Source: Microtetraspora malaysiensis
GTDB lineage: Bacteria; Actinomycetota; Actinomycetes; Streptosporangiales; Streptosporangiaceae
Reading direction: 5' to 3'
Length of the DNA stretch: 64,000 nt
Assembly: GCF_001528665.1 (NCBI RefSeq)
Contig: NZ_BBYJ01000017.1
Location: forward strand, 224,828-288,827
Under the pieces are notes generated by a model. It saw only the letters and a list, made by a program, of their open reading frames with translations, made no database searches and was not told the origin of the DNA. A program made the translations under genes and the position numbers. Positions within the stretch are counted from its first letter, which is position 1, and each line of letters begins with the position of its first letter. Shown here one piece after another: positions 7,809-15,846 of the stretch.

Positions 7809-9155
7809 CTATCCGGATCCGACATCGGTGCGTGGCCGCAGGGCACGGGACCGGAGCGCCGCCTGCGCGGCGCCGCGCCCGGCGTCGGTGAGGCGGTCGC
7901 CGGGATCATCCAGGCCGCGCTGCCGGTGCAACAGGCTGAGCAGATCCAGGCGTCGGTGGATCGCGCCCATGAGCCAGCCGACGTCATTCGCCGGGATGGG
8001 CGTTCCGCTGGCAGGGTTATGCCAGCCCTCACCGGCCATGGTCTCGGCAACGGCGGCGCACCGCTCGAGATAGCCGGTGGGACCCCCGGTGAGGTGCAGC
8101 ATCAAGATGACCTCCGCTGCGACGCCCTCGGCGGGATCGGATGGGATCAGCGCGGCCGTCACGGCCGACCACAGTGTGGCCGTATCGGCCGTTGCCAAGC
8201 GCTTGCCCGCCGGAGTGAGGACCAGGGTGCGCTTGCTGCGCCGGACGGCACCGAGCTGCCGGACAAACTCTCGCAGTGTCCAGGCTTCGGGGATGTCGGA
8301 CTCGGAGCGTGGTCTGCCGGTCAACGTGAGCCAGTCGAAGCGCCGGCAGCCTTCGGCGACGACGGTCCTGGCCAGGGTGTGGTTGGCGGTGAGCGGGATG
8401 CCGTCGTCGGTAGCCGCCAAGGTCAGCATCCAGCGGACCGGTGCCAGCCGTATCTCCGCCTCTTCGGGAACCGGCGCCGGTGACATGATCCGTGAGGCGA
8501 TTATCTTCGTGAGGCGGGCGCGGGCCGCCCCACGGGACCGGGCCCAGCCTTCCATGCGTTCGGAGTGAATGCGTTCCAGCCGGCTCTGCTCGCCCGGGGC
8601 GCAAGGGGAGGTGAGGAACTCGCCGGTGATCCGCTCGGCGTCTGCGCGCCAGCCACGGGCGCCAGGAGCGAACTCACCCACCGCGATCGCCATCTCCAGA
8701 TGGGCCGCTGTCGCCTGGAAGGCATCATTTTCCTGAACGCCCCTCACCCGCCCCCAGGTCAAAATCTCCTCGACATCGGGCGGCTGTACGCCGGAGGCGT
8801 TCATGGCCCTCTCCAACGCCTTGAACCCGATGTCGCGGCCCTGGTGCCAGGCCGTCAGGACCTGCATGGTTGTCTCGGAGGTGCAGGCGGCGGCGTACCG
8901 CGGCATCTCCAGCAGGTCGAACAACGCACCGAGCGCGGCGGCGAGCTGCTGGTGTTCGGTCAGGTCGGTCCACCACTTGGTCGGCAGCAGGTACCACAGC
9001 CAGTACTGGAGCCCGTACAAGGTGACGGTCTCGACTCCTTCCCCGAAGGTCAGCGAATCGAACGCGGCACGCGCCTGACCGGCCTCCTCTGGGTTGCGAC
9101 GGGCCAGCTCGGCGAGAGCGTTCGCCACCTTGTCGTCCCCGATCCTGCCCACCAT
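7809..9155 (-). CDS. Large hypothetical protein, winged-helix-like C-terminal half
   Basis: The 448-residue product begins at the ATG at 9155, which has AAGGAGGGG directly upstream; the start at 9206 has none. The N-terminal half is helical (WLWYLLPTKWWTDLTEHQQL). The C-terminal half contains a pattern commonly joined to pRiA4b ORF-3-like domains in actinobacteria: IPLTANHTLARTVVAEG, then EAWTLREFVRQLGAVRRSKR and TLVLTPAGKRLA, which reads as a winged-helix module. It is the first gene of the minus-strand cassette ending with the toxin-antitoxin remnant. The function is unknown. Confidence 0.65.
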   Translation of the reverse strand: MVGRIGDDKVANALAELARRNPEEAGQARAAFDSLTFGEGVETVTLYGLQYWLWYLLPTKWWTDLTEHQQLAAALGALFDLLEMPRYAAACTSETTMQVLTAWHQGRDIGFKALERAMNASGVQPPDVEEILTWGRVRGVQENDAFQATAAHLEMAIAVGEFAPGARGWRADAERITGEFLTSPCAPGEQSRLERIHSERMEGWARSRGAARARLTKIIASRIMSPAPVPEEAEIRLAPVRWMLTLAATDDGIPLTANHTLARTVVAEGCRRFDWLTLTGRPRSESDIPEAWTLREFVRQLGAVRRSKRTLVLTPAGKRLATADTATLWSAVTAALIPSDPAEGVAAEVILMLHLTGGPTGYLERCAAVAETMAGEGWHNPASGTPIPANDVGWLMGAIHRRLDLLSLLHRQRGLDDPGDRLTDAGRGAAQAALRSRALRPRTDVGSG

Positions 9156-9593
9156 CCCCTCCTTCTCATCCTCCGGACGGGCCTGTGCACCTGGGGCTAT
9201 CCGCATGGCTGATTTTCGAAGCCTCTCACGGCATCGATGTCATAGCTGTTCGGAGCCGCTCGCGTGTGGCGAAGTGGTCAAACGCCCCGACCGGCTGCCG
9301 GGCAGGGGACTTGCGGCTCTGTCGCAGATTCGGTGGTGACGCCCGGCACGTAGCGGTAAGCCGTGCGTGATCTCGACAGCACGTGCGGGCCGCGGTGGCC
9401 GATCTGCTCGGCCAGCGCTGACCTGGGGCAACACGTCAAAGAATACGATCTACAGCTGCCGTGACTGCCTTCGACAGACCCCCTAGAGAAACGCCCTCCA
9501 GACGGTTTCACTCACGTTTCCCCTGGTCAGGCCGCAGATTCGTGTTTCCGGCCAACTGAATTACGTCGAATGCAGGTCCAGGGCACCCCAAAC
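9156..9593. other. Gene-free interval
   Basis: No convincing gene is visible. The start region of the large minus-strand gene presumably carries its promoter here, but no clear -35/-10 pair was found. A stretch at 9262-9335 resembles a tRNA D-arm (GGCGAAGTGGTCAAACGC) without a usable anticodon or T-arm. On the minus strand around 9350-9440 a short peptide LAEQIGHRGPHVLSRS faintly recalls a tyrosine-recombinase C-terminus. Both are too weak to call. Confidence 0.4.
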
Positions 9594-9647
9594 AAAAAGG
9601 CCGGGCGATTTCCCTCCGAACAGAATTCGGAAGGAAATCCGCCCGGC
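9594..9647 (-). terminator. Rho-independent terminator of DUF3515 gene
   Basis: A long stem runs from GGCCGGGCGATTTCC (from 9599) to GGAAATCcGCCCGGC (to 9647), with an inner stem TCCGA/TCGGA and a short loop. Read on the minus strand the hairpin is followed by TTTTTGTTT. It lies about 50 bp after the stop of the DUF3515 lipoprotein gene. This is one of the strongest terminators in the window. Confidence 0.9.
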
Positions 9648-9694
9648 TCCGGGTAAAGAAACCGGTTCGGTTCTTCTTCTCCGTCAACCCGAGT

Positions 9695-10168
9695 TCAGCA
9701 CTGCTTGCTCTTGTCGCGAGCGAGCCCCTTCACCAGCGGGGCAAGAACCCTGACCACCGCGTCCTTGTCGGACACACGCTCAGAGACCGTGATGTCAACC
9801 GTGGGGTTATACCCGTACGACACCACCGTCTTCACCCCGTCCTTCGTCTTGTCCTCATTCACCAGCCACGGCACCCCGCCAGAGGCGAAGCACGTCTTCA
9901 TCGCGGTCGGCTCGGCGATGTTCCCGCACCGCAGGATCACATCACCATCCCCCCACACCGCCGTCCCCTTCTGATCCGCATCATTGCGGCCGTGCCCCGC
10001 CAGCTTCTGCGGCGCCTTCCCCGTCACACTCGCGCACGCCGCCGAATCACCCCCCGGCACCCCGGAGACGTTGTACGAACGCGGCGAGGTACCGCACGCA
10101 GTCAGCACAAGAACGGAAGCGGCAATCACCGTGGCCTGTGCCAGGTGCCGGACAGAGGTCATCATCAT
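9695..10168 (-). CDS. DUF3515-family lipoprotein
   Basis: This is a 157-residue membrane-anchored lipoprotein. A signal peptide of about 24 residues ends in the lipobox LTAC, so the mature protein would be acylated on that Cys and face outward. The rest carries the DUF3515 signature: an AACASV start, a central TAVWGDGDVILRCG, then GVPWLVNEDKTKDGVKTVV. The family is actinobacterial and its function is not known. The first of three ATG codons (10168) has AAAGGA 8 nt upstream; an in-frame extension to 10285 has no signal-peptide sense. It is monocistronic with its own terminator. Confidence 0.85.
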   Translation of the reverse strand: MMMTSVRHLAQATVIAASVLVLTACGTSPRSYNVSGVPGGDSAACASVTGKAPQKLAGHGRNDADQKGTAVWGDGDVILRCGNIAEPTAMKTCFASGGVPWLVNEDKTKDGVKTVVSYGYNPTVDITVSERVSDKDAVVRVLAPLVKGLARDKSKQC

Positions 10169-10319
10169 GAAAAAAGTCCTTTGTCTCACACAGTGGATGG
10201 AAATGGGACCCTTGGTCAGAGGTATCCGTGAGGACGCACATGGCTTCCCTGGGCTTCCCCCCGGGGTGTGGACACCCGGTTTCATGCAGCCAGTTCGGTC
10301 ACCATACCGAGCTGATCTT

Positions 10320-10505
10320 CATAGGCGGCCGGGGGAGGCGCCGTGACCCGATATCGATCACCGTCGCGAGATACAGCCACGAGTCACCGACCGGCAGAAA
10401 GGTGATGTCCCCGCACCACCGTCGGTAGGCCTCACCTGCCGTGAAGTCGCGTTTGAGCAGGTCAGGGACCAGATCATAGGGCCCATGCCATCCCCTTTGT
10501 ATCAA
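10320..10505 (-). mobile_element. IS3-family transposase fragment
   Basis: The minus strand encodes about 55 residues of the start of an IS3-type DDE integrase core: LLKRDFTAGEAYRRWCGDIT followed by FLPVGDSWLYLATVIDIGSRR, where the first catalytic Asp (GDIT) is recognisable. Both ends are lost: the frame runs into unrelated sequence after GSRR and there is no HTH part upstream. No inverted repeats were recognised. It is a dead remnant. Confidence 0.8.
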
Positions 10506-11325
10506 CTAGGTGATACACCTCATGACCGATCGGACCGCTTGTCGCAACTCCTTGATACAAATTCCGCGTGGGTCCGCCGCCGCGGAGTCGATGGAGCCCT
10601 TACACCTGTCCGGATGGTCTCGAATCCGCAGAGCGCGAGAATCGCGACTTCGCTGGCGGACGGGGTGGCGTTGGCTGCATGGAGGCGGGAAAGTGGCCGT
10701 CCCATCTTTGCCACTGCCGGTTGTGTCCCTTCGTGTCCCACCGCTCTTCCAGATGGGCGTGGACGAGGTGCACGAGCTGCAGCAGTCGGTCGGCAGAGGG
10801 CGCGTCTACCCCGAGGTGGCCCGGGCAGCGGCCGAATCCACCGCCGCGCTCCCGAGCGCTTCCTGAGCCAAGCGCAGACCTCGCCCCGATCGCGCCGTTC
10901 GACATTCGCCGACGTGACCGATTGGGAGGCATGCTCAGGGAGTACCACGCATGCGACTTGACCAGCCGGATGAATATCGGCCTCCGCAGACTGAGTCAGG
11001 TGCCACTCCACTCCGTGCGGGCAGGTTGAGCAGTTGTGCCAGCAGATTATTCGTCCGCAGGTCCTGAAGGCCGTCGGTCCAGCAGAGTACGTCGAGACGA
11101 TCCTTGACGGCTGGCGTGCATCGTCGGACGTGGGTGCCCCGATGGGTCTTCGGTTGTGGTCTTCTCCTGATCGTCTCTGAGGTCCGCCCTGACACGGACG
11201 GTCTAAACGATCTACCGCGTGCCCGATCCGTGCCCGCGAGCAAACAACGAGCGACCAAACGAGATCAACTTCTCGATCCGAGGCAATGCCTGACCGGGAA
11301 ATTCCAGATCAGATGGGGCATGGAG
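10506..11325. other. Non-coding debris with broken coding fragments
   Basis: No intact gene is present. Two plus-strand fragments look like former protein: FDIRRRDRLGGMLREYHA near 10895-10950, which resembles C-termini of actinobacterial integrase or transposase relatives, and QVEQLCQQIIRPQVLKAVGP near 11022-11110, followed by a plausible YVETILDGWRA. They are in different frames and lack starts. The interval ends at the left attachment site of the tRNA-Lys element. Confidence 0.5.
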
Positions 11326-11370
11326 TGGTGGGGCGCCAGGGATTCGAACCCTGAACCTACAGATTAAAAG
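11326..11370 (-). repeat. Left attachment site, duplicate of the tRNA-Lys 3' half
   Basis: These 45 bp match 14044-14088 with one mismatch (11361 A against 14079 G). They cover the encoded CCA, acceptor and T-arm and anticodon loop of tRNA-Lys but lack the 5' half, so this is not a functional tRNA. It is the displaced copy expected when a tyrosine integrase inserts an element into the 3' half of a tRNA gene. Confidence 0.9.
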
Positions 11371-11451
11371 AAGTCGATTCGATCGAGGCCCAGGGCTCTG
11401 GCCTGCGGGGGTGATGTCCGTGGACGTCCGCCGAGTTCCGCCGTCGTTCGT

Positions 11452-11476
11452 CCTCTTGGCTGTACTCGTGGCTGTA
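11452..11476 (+). repeat. Possible integrase arm site, left
   Basis: CCTCTTGGCTGTA is followed after 3 nt by GTGGCTGTA. The same pair, with a 4-nt spacer, occurs at 13979-14005 near the other end of the element. Two direct copies of a 9-10 nt motif inside each end are what arm-type sites of tyrosine integrases look like. Confidence 0.45.
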
Positions 11477-11536
11477 CAGCCTCCGCCGATTGCCGTCCGT
11501 TCTGGCAGGCGTCTGGCACGTGATCAAGCCTCAAAT

Positions 11537-12226
11537 CTAACGGGTCGATCTTGCGAGGCGCTCGACGAGCGCATGTGCCCGCTCGTGGTGAATATCGGCA
11601 CTGTGGGCGATGGCTTCGAGTAGCTTGATGATCTCAGCGCGTCTGTTCGTGACCGACGGGACCAGGCCAAGCAGCGCCGCTGTCGAAGTAGCCGCCAGCC
11701 GCGTGTGAAGATCGTCGGCCGTCAAGCGCTGAAGGACAGGATCCACCAGGGCCGGGCAGACTTCACGGCACTTGATGACAGCCTCATAGCCTTCGGTGAA
11801 CGGCTTAGAACGCCACACCATGTCGAGTTCGTCGATAGGCGGGCCGCAGTAGGCATCCCATACCTCGCCTTCGGTCCTATCCGGTTCGGTGCCCTCGGCC
11901 ACTATGGCGAGAAAGTCAAGCAGGTGCGCACTGACAGGTTTGGGCTCCAAGCCGTCCGCGGTGATCGGCTGGTCCAGCCGCTGGTCGCCTAGTAAGCCCG
12001 CGACTACCAACGCGGCTGGCGGCGTAGCAGTGGTGACGGAGGACTGATGAGTGACCGACCAGTACAGGTGATCAATGGTCTTGGCCCAACCTGCGTGATC
12101 GTCCTCAAAAAGCCGCTCCAGATGACCAGGCGTGTCGGTAGCGGGGCCATACGCGTGGGACAGCTGTGACCAGTCGGAGGAGCGTAGAGCGTCCCATCCC
12201 AAGAGCATCATTGCATTCTGCCGCAC
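11537..12226 (-). CDS. HEAT-like helical protein, probable immunity-type cargo
   Basis: This is a 229-residue helical protein. The opening WDALRSSDWSQLSHAYGPAT, the following HLERLFEDD and DHLYWSVTHQSSVTTATPPAA match a large actinobacterial family of HEAT-repeat-like proteins often found next to polymorphic toxin genes and interpreted as immunity proteins. The C-terminal half contains further paired helices. The first start is a GTG at 12226; an ATG at 12211 is an alternative. No toxin gene is adjacent, so its role as cargo of the tRNA-Lys element is inferred. Confidence 0.65.
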   Translation of the reverse strand: MRQNAMMLLGWDALRSSDWSQLSHAYGPATDTPGHLERLFEDDHAGWAKTIDHLYWSVTHQSSVTTATPPAALVVAGLLGDQRLDQPITADGLEPKPVSAHLLDFLAIVAEGTEPDRTEGEVWDAYCGPPIDELDMVWRSKPFTEGYEAVIKCREVCPALVDPVLQRLTADDLHTRLAATSTAALLGLVPSVTNRRAEIIKLLEAIAHSADIHHERAHALVERLARSTR

Positions 12227-12417
12227 GGATTACTGATCCCAAGACTGCAGTCAGGAATCGTTCTCTCTGTACGTGGAGCCATCGAACGCGCGCTGTCAGT
12301 TTGGGAATTGTATGGATCACGGCCGTTGGGGGCGCTGACCTGGGCGTCGGACTGGTCATGAGTGACCGTGGTTGGCCCCTCATCACCCTGTCTAATTGCA
12401 CGCTAATTGCACGAAGA

Positions 12418-12738
12418 TCATGCGCGTGCCTCGTCACTGGTCGGCACGAGCCGTGTGTGCTCGTTGATGTAGTGCTCTAGCGGGTAAGCGGTACCGGTGG
12501 GAAGGATCGTGCCGTCTCGGCGGTCGATGAGGATGGGTGCGTTGCCTCCCAGCATGGCGCCGATGTCTCCGGTTCTTACGTACCGCGCGTGTTGGAAGTA
12601 GTAGGCCCAGCCGATGGGGTATTCCTCCACGTCGACGATGACGAATCCATCGTCGTCACCGGTGTATTGACGAGTCGTTTCGTGGATTCGAGCCAGTCTT
12701 TCTTCGGCGATGCCTCGGGCTTCGGGTTCGGTCAGCAT
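12418..12738 (-). CDS. Imm35/YrhB-like immunity protein
   Basis: This 106-residue protein has the pattern of the YrhB/Imm35 family: FVIVDVEEYPIGWAYYFQHA, then GDIGAMLGGNAPILIDRRDG and GTAYPLEHYINEH. Such proteins are predicted to neutralise nuclease or other polymorphic toxins, though few have been tested. The match of the NAPILxDRxDG and TGTAxPxExYI segments is good along the full length. It sits in the tRNA-Lys element beside the HEAT-like gene with no toxin nearby, so it may protect against toxins of related strains. Confidence 0.75.
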   Translation of the reverse strand: MLTEPEARGIAEERLARIHETTRQYTGDDDGFVIVDVEEYPIGWAYYFQHARYVRTGDIGAMLGGNAPILIDRRDGTILPTGTAYPLEHYINEHTRLVPTSDEARA

Positions 12739-12940
12739 TCCTCCATCATGGACGCCTTGGTGCAGTGTCCGCGCACGCCACCGCCTGTCGGATCATCCCC
12801 CTGCCCCTGGTCTGCTCGGCTCGTCCTGGGCGATGGTGGCGGGATGATCCGGCGCCGCAACCACCTACGGGCCCCAGCGTTGGAACCGCGATCATCCCGG
12901 AACCGGAGACCCTGCCGGAGGCATAGGAATCCTTGGCCAA

Positions 12941-13312
12941 GTGATCCATGTGAGCATGACTGCCATGGGAATGTACAACCGTCTGCGCCTTCCTGCTCCG
13001 ATCGATTGCCCCGCTTGTGGTGTGCGCGGGCGATGGTGGGTGCAGTTTCGATTCGGGCCTCTCGCATTGACGAACTACGAGGCGGGTGAGCCGGTCGACT
13101 GGGCTGCTGGTGGGCGTAAGGAAGGACGGCGGGGACTGGGGCGTGTTCTGATCCAGGGGACGCTGGAGGAGTGCCCGAATTGCCGTGCTGATCTCGGTCG
13201 TGAGCACGAGATTGTCACTATCGAGGTCCGCGAGGACGTGTTTGTTTCTGCTGTGGAGGATACGAGCGGCGATGGATATTGGCCTGAGTTTTGGCGGGCG
13301 GTAGACGACTGA
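12941..13312 (+). CDS. Hypothetical CxxC protein
   Basis: The product has up to 123 residues with two CxxC pairs, CPAC and CPNC, about 55 residues apart, a zinc-ribbon-like arrangement. The segment RGRWWVQFRFGPLALTNYEA between them is distinctive and recurs in actinobacterial hypothetical proteins. The start is uncertain: GTG at 12941 gives the longest form, and ATG codons at 12956, 12965 and 12971 are alternatives; none has a strong ribosome site. It lies in the tRNA-Lys element on the strand opposite the immunity genes. The function is unknown. Confidence 0.65.
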   Translation: MIHVSMTAMGMYNRLRLPAPIDCPACGVRGRWWVQFRFGPLALTNYEAGEPVDWAAGGRKEGRRGLGRVLIQGTLEECPNCRADLGREHEIVTIEVREDVFVSAVEDTSGDGYWPEFWRAVDD

Positions 13313-13317
13313 CGGCC

Positions 13318-13936
13318 CGAGCTGCTGGCGGCCGGGACCGGCCCCCAGGCCGCATGCCCGGCCGCCGAGCGGGCGCAGGGCCGCGAGGCGGCGCGGAGCA
13401 CCGCCCTTGACACTTGGGCTTCGGCGCGGCGAGCTCCTCGGACTCCGGTGGGATGACATCGATTTCGGCAACGGGCAGCTCACCGTACGGCAGACGCTCC
13501 AGCGGGCGGACGGAAGCCTTCAACTGGTCGATCCGAAGACCGATCGGTCGCGCCGGACCGTCCCCGTTCCGGATCCGACCCTTGCCGCTCTCGCCAGCAC
13601 CGGCGTACCCAGGCGGCCGAGCAACTCGCTTCGGGAGAGCGGTGGAAGGATCACGGGCTCGTCTTCGCCTCGACCATCGGTACGCCGATCGAACCGGGGA
13701 ATCTCTCGGCACGGTGGCGCAAGGCACGGACACAGGCGGGCCTGGACTGGCTGAGACTGCACGACCTCCGCCATGCCTGCGCGTCCTACCTGCTGGCCTG
13801 CGGAGCGTCGCCGCGCACGGTGATGAAGACCCTCGGGCACAGCCAGATCGCGTTGACCATGAACACCTACGCGCACGTGCTCCCGGACATCGAGCGGGCG
13901 GCCGTCGACGCCGTCGCCAAGAAACTCTTCGGGTGA
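13318..13936 (+). pseudogene. Tyrosine integrase, N-terminally deleted and frameshifted
   Basis: The C-terminal half of a phage-type integrase is readable in two frames. The first gives LTLGLRRGELLGLRWDDIDF with the first catalytic Arg and continues to about 13593. The second gives WKDHGLVFASTIGTPIEPGN, the HxxR box LHDLRHACASYLL, and LGHSQIALTMNTYAHV with the catalytic Tyr, ending at 13936. The core-binding domain is missing and sequence upstream of 13395 is low-complexity. All catalytic residues survive on paper, but no single protein can be made. It is the integrase of the tRNA-Lys element. Confidence 0.85.
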
Positions 13937-13978
13937 CTCCACAGCATCAGGGCCGGACTCCCACGACGGGGGTTCCGG

Positions 13979-14005
13979 CCCTCTTGGCTGTAAAAGGTGG
14001 CTGTA
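13979..14005 (+). repeat. Possible integrase arm site, right
   Basis: CCTCTTGGCTGTA, a 4-nt spacer and GTGGCTGTA repeat the motif pair found at 11452-11476. It lies 39 bp from the tRNA-Lys copy of the attachment site, just after the integrase stop codon. Confidence 0.45.
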
Positions 14006-14043
14006 ACACCCCTCAGAACAAGATCTGTAAGCGGTGTTTTGCC

Positions 14044-14118
14044 TGGTGGGGCGCCAGGGATTCGAACCCTGAACCTACGGATTAAAAGTCCGCTGCTCTG
14101 CCATTGAGCTAGCACCCC
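14044..14118 (-). tRNA. tRNA-Lys(TTT)
   Basis: The minus strand folds as a complete tRNA. Acceptor GGGGTGC pairs with GCGCCCC (one T-G pair), the anticodon loop is CTTTTAA giving anticodon TTT, and the T-loop is TTCGAAT. The 3' CCA is encoded (14044-14046). Its 3' half, 14044-14088, is the attachment site of the decayed element, which lies entirely on its 3' side, so the tRNA is intact. Confidence 0.95.
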
Positions 14119-14187
14119 TTGCTAGAAGCAGGGTACAGAGGGTACCGCGCCTCCGGCGACGTGCTTTACCGCGATCACGATAACGGG

Positions 14188-15345
14188 TCAGCGGAAGGCA
14201 TCGAGCCCAGTGAGGACCTTGCCCAGCGTCAGCAGGTGCACTTCCTGGGTGCCCTCGTAGGTCAGGACGCTCTCCAGATTGTTCATGTGCCGGATCACCG
14301 GGTACTCCAGGGTGATCCCGTTGGCCCCGAGCACAGAACGGGCCTGGCGGGCGATGTCCAGGGCGGCTCGGACGTTCGCCAGCTTGCCGAAGCTGATCTG
14401 ATGCGGTTTGAGCGTGCCCGCGTCCTTGAGCTTGCCGAGGTGCAGTGCGGTGAGCCCCGCCTGCTCAAGCGCGACGGCCATCCACGCCAGCTTCTCCTGG
14501 GTGAGCTGGAACGCCCCGATGGGCTTGCCGAACTGCAGGCGCGTCTTGGCGTAGTCGACCGCGGACTCCAGACACGCGTGGCCGGCGCCGAGAACGCCCC
14601 ACAGGATGCCGAAGCGGGCCTCGCTCAGGCACGACAGCGGGCCCTTCAGCCCGGTCACGCCGGGCAGTACGGCGGACGCCGGCAGCCGGACGTCGTCGAA
14701 ATAGAGCGAGGACGTCACCGAGGCGCGCAGCGACATCTTCTTGTGGATCTCCGGGGCCGAGAACCCGGGGGTGTCGGTCGGGACGACGAAGCCGCGGATG
14801 CCGTCGTCCGTCTGCGCCCACACGATCGCCACGTCGGCGACGGAGCCGTTGGTGATCCACATCTTGGCGCCGTTGAGGATCCAGTCGCCGGACGGGTCCT
14901 GCTTGGCGATGGTGCGCATCCCCGCGGGGTCGGAGCCCTGGTCGGGCTCGGTCAGCCCGAAGCAGCCGATGGCCTCTCCGGCGGCCATGCGGGGCAGCCA
15001 CTCCTGCTTCTGCTCCTCGGACCCGTACTTCCAGATCGGGAACATGGCCAGGGAACCCTGAACCGAGACGAAGGAGCGCAGCCCCGAGTCGCCCGCCTCC
15101 AGCTCCCGGCAGGCCACGCCGTACGAGACGGCGTCGAGGCCGGCGCAGCCGTACCCGTCGAGGTGCATGCCGAGCACGCCGAGTGCGCCGAGCTGGGGCG
15201 CGAGCTCGCGCGCGGGGAAGACGGCCTCCTCGAACCAGTCGGCGACGTCCGGGAGGACCCGGTCGGCGACGAAGGACCGCACGGCATCCCTGATCATGCG
15301 CTGTTCGGGGGTGAGCTGGTCGTCGAGGCGCAGCAGGTCGTCCAT
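14188..15345 (-). CDS. gcdH: Acyl-CoA dehydrogenase, glutaryl-CoA dehydrogenase-like
   Basis: This 385-residue flavoenzyme aligns over the full length with glutaryl-CoA dehydrogenases. These oxidise and decarboxylate glutaryl-CoA to crotonyl-CoA in lysine and tryptophan breakdown, passing electrons to ETF. Support comes from the substrate-binding Arg context LRSFVSVQGSLAMFPI, the FAD-binding CFGLTEPDQGSDP and WITNGSVADV, and the catalytic Glu in TYEGTQEVHLLTLGK. The start ATG begins MDDLLRLDDQLT. It is monocistronic, next to tRNA-Lys. A related general acyl-CoA dehydrogenase is possible, but the Arg and the motif around the Glu favour GcdH. Confidence 0.85.
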   Translation of the reverse strand: MDDLLRLDDQLTPEQRMIRDAVRSFVADRVLPDVADWFEEAVFPARELAPQLGALGVLGMHLDGYGCAGLDAVSYGVACRELEAGDSGLRSFVSVQGSLAMFPIWKYGSEEQKQEWLPRMAAGEAIGCFGLTEPDQGSDPAGMRTIAKQDPSGDWILNGAKMWITNGSVADVAIVWAQTDDGIRGFVVPTDTPGFSAPEIHKKMSLRASVTSSLYFDDVRLPASAVLPGVTGLKGPLSCLSEARFGILWGVLGAGHACLESAVDYAKTRLQFGKPIGAFQLTQEKLAWMAVALEQAGLTALHLGKLKDAGTLKPHQISFGKLANVRAALDIARQARSVLGANGITLEYPVIRHMNNLESVLTYEGTQEVHLLTLGKVLTGLDAFR

Positions 15346-15431
15346 GGCTGCCAGCGTATCGGGGCCGCACCGGGGTTGGGCCAGGGGGAATCCCGATGCA
15401 CGGACGCGGGCTCAGGAGGCACGCTGGAGAC

Positions 15432-15845
15432 ATGAACGAGACACACACGAACAGTTCGGTCAGGCAGCTACGGCGGACCAGTAACGGCAGGATCGTGGCC
15501 GGAGTGTGCTCCGGTGTCGGCCGGTACATCGGCGTCGACGCCAACATCCTCCGGGTGGCTCTCGCCGTTGCGACGTTCTTCGGCGGCCTCGGCGTCGGCA
15601 TCTACGCGGTCGCGTGGCTGCTCATCCCCGAGGAGGGCAAGGACACCTCCATCGTCCAGGACCTGGTCAGCAAGAACAAGGACGGGCACGTCTGGCAGGA
15701 CACCAAGACGAGGTGGGACCGCGCCCAGCAGGCCTGGTCGCAGCCGACGGACGCGACGGCGGAGCCGCACCGGCAGGACGGCTACGCGCAGCACCCCTAC
15801 GCCCAGCCCCGCCAGTCGCAGCAGGAGCAGGGACCCCAGGCGTGA
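15432..15845 (+). CDS. PspC-domain protein
   Basis: The 137-residue product has an N-terminal PspC domain (about residues 11-65): LRRTSNGRIVAGVCSGVGRY, then a membrane segment FFGGLGVGIYAVAWLLIPEE. PspC-type proteins are membrane sensors or regulators linked to envelope stress. The C-terminal half is hydrophilic and rich in Gln and Pro, and probably faces the cytoplasm. The ATG at 15432 with CTGGAGA upstream is preferred over a GTG-type start 36 nt earlier. It ends 1 bp from the stop of the convergent MFS gene. Confidence 0.85.
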   Translation: MNETHTNSSVRQLRRTSNGRIVAGVCSGVGRYIGVDANILRVALAVATFFGGLGVGIYAVAWLLIPEEGKDTSIVQDLVSKNKDGHVWQDTKTRWDRAQQAWSQPTDATAEPHRQDGYAQHPYAQPRQSQQEQGPQA

Positions 15846-15846
15846 G

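Larger units (their letters stand above)
11326..14088. mobile_element. Decayed integrative element in tRNA-Lys
   Basis: The element is bounded by the 45-bp direct repeat and is about 2.7 kb from repeat to repeat. It has a tyrosine integrase pseudogene next to the intact tRNA, the usual position, and three small cargo genes: a HEAT-like protein, an Imm35/YrhB-like protein and a CxxC protein. No replication, conjugation or excisionase gene remains. Pairs of a TTGGCTGTA-type motif near each end may be integrase arm sites. It is a relic that cannot move by itself. Confidence 0.8.

Noticed and set aside
9262-9335. tRNA-like stretch with a D-arm-like GGCGAAGTGGTCAAACGC
   Set aside because: No seven-base anticodon loop on a paired stem in the right place, no GTTCGAAT-type T-loop and no pairing acceptor ends.
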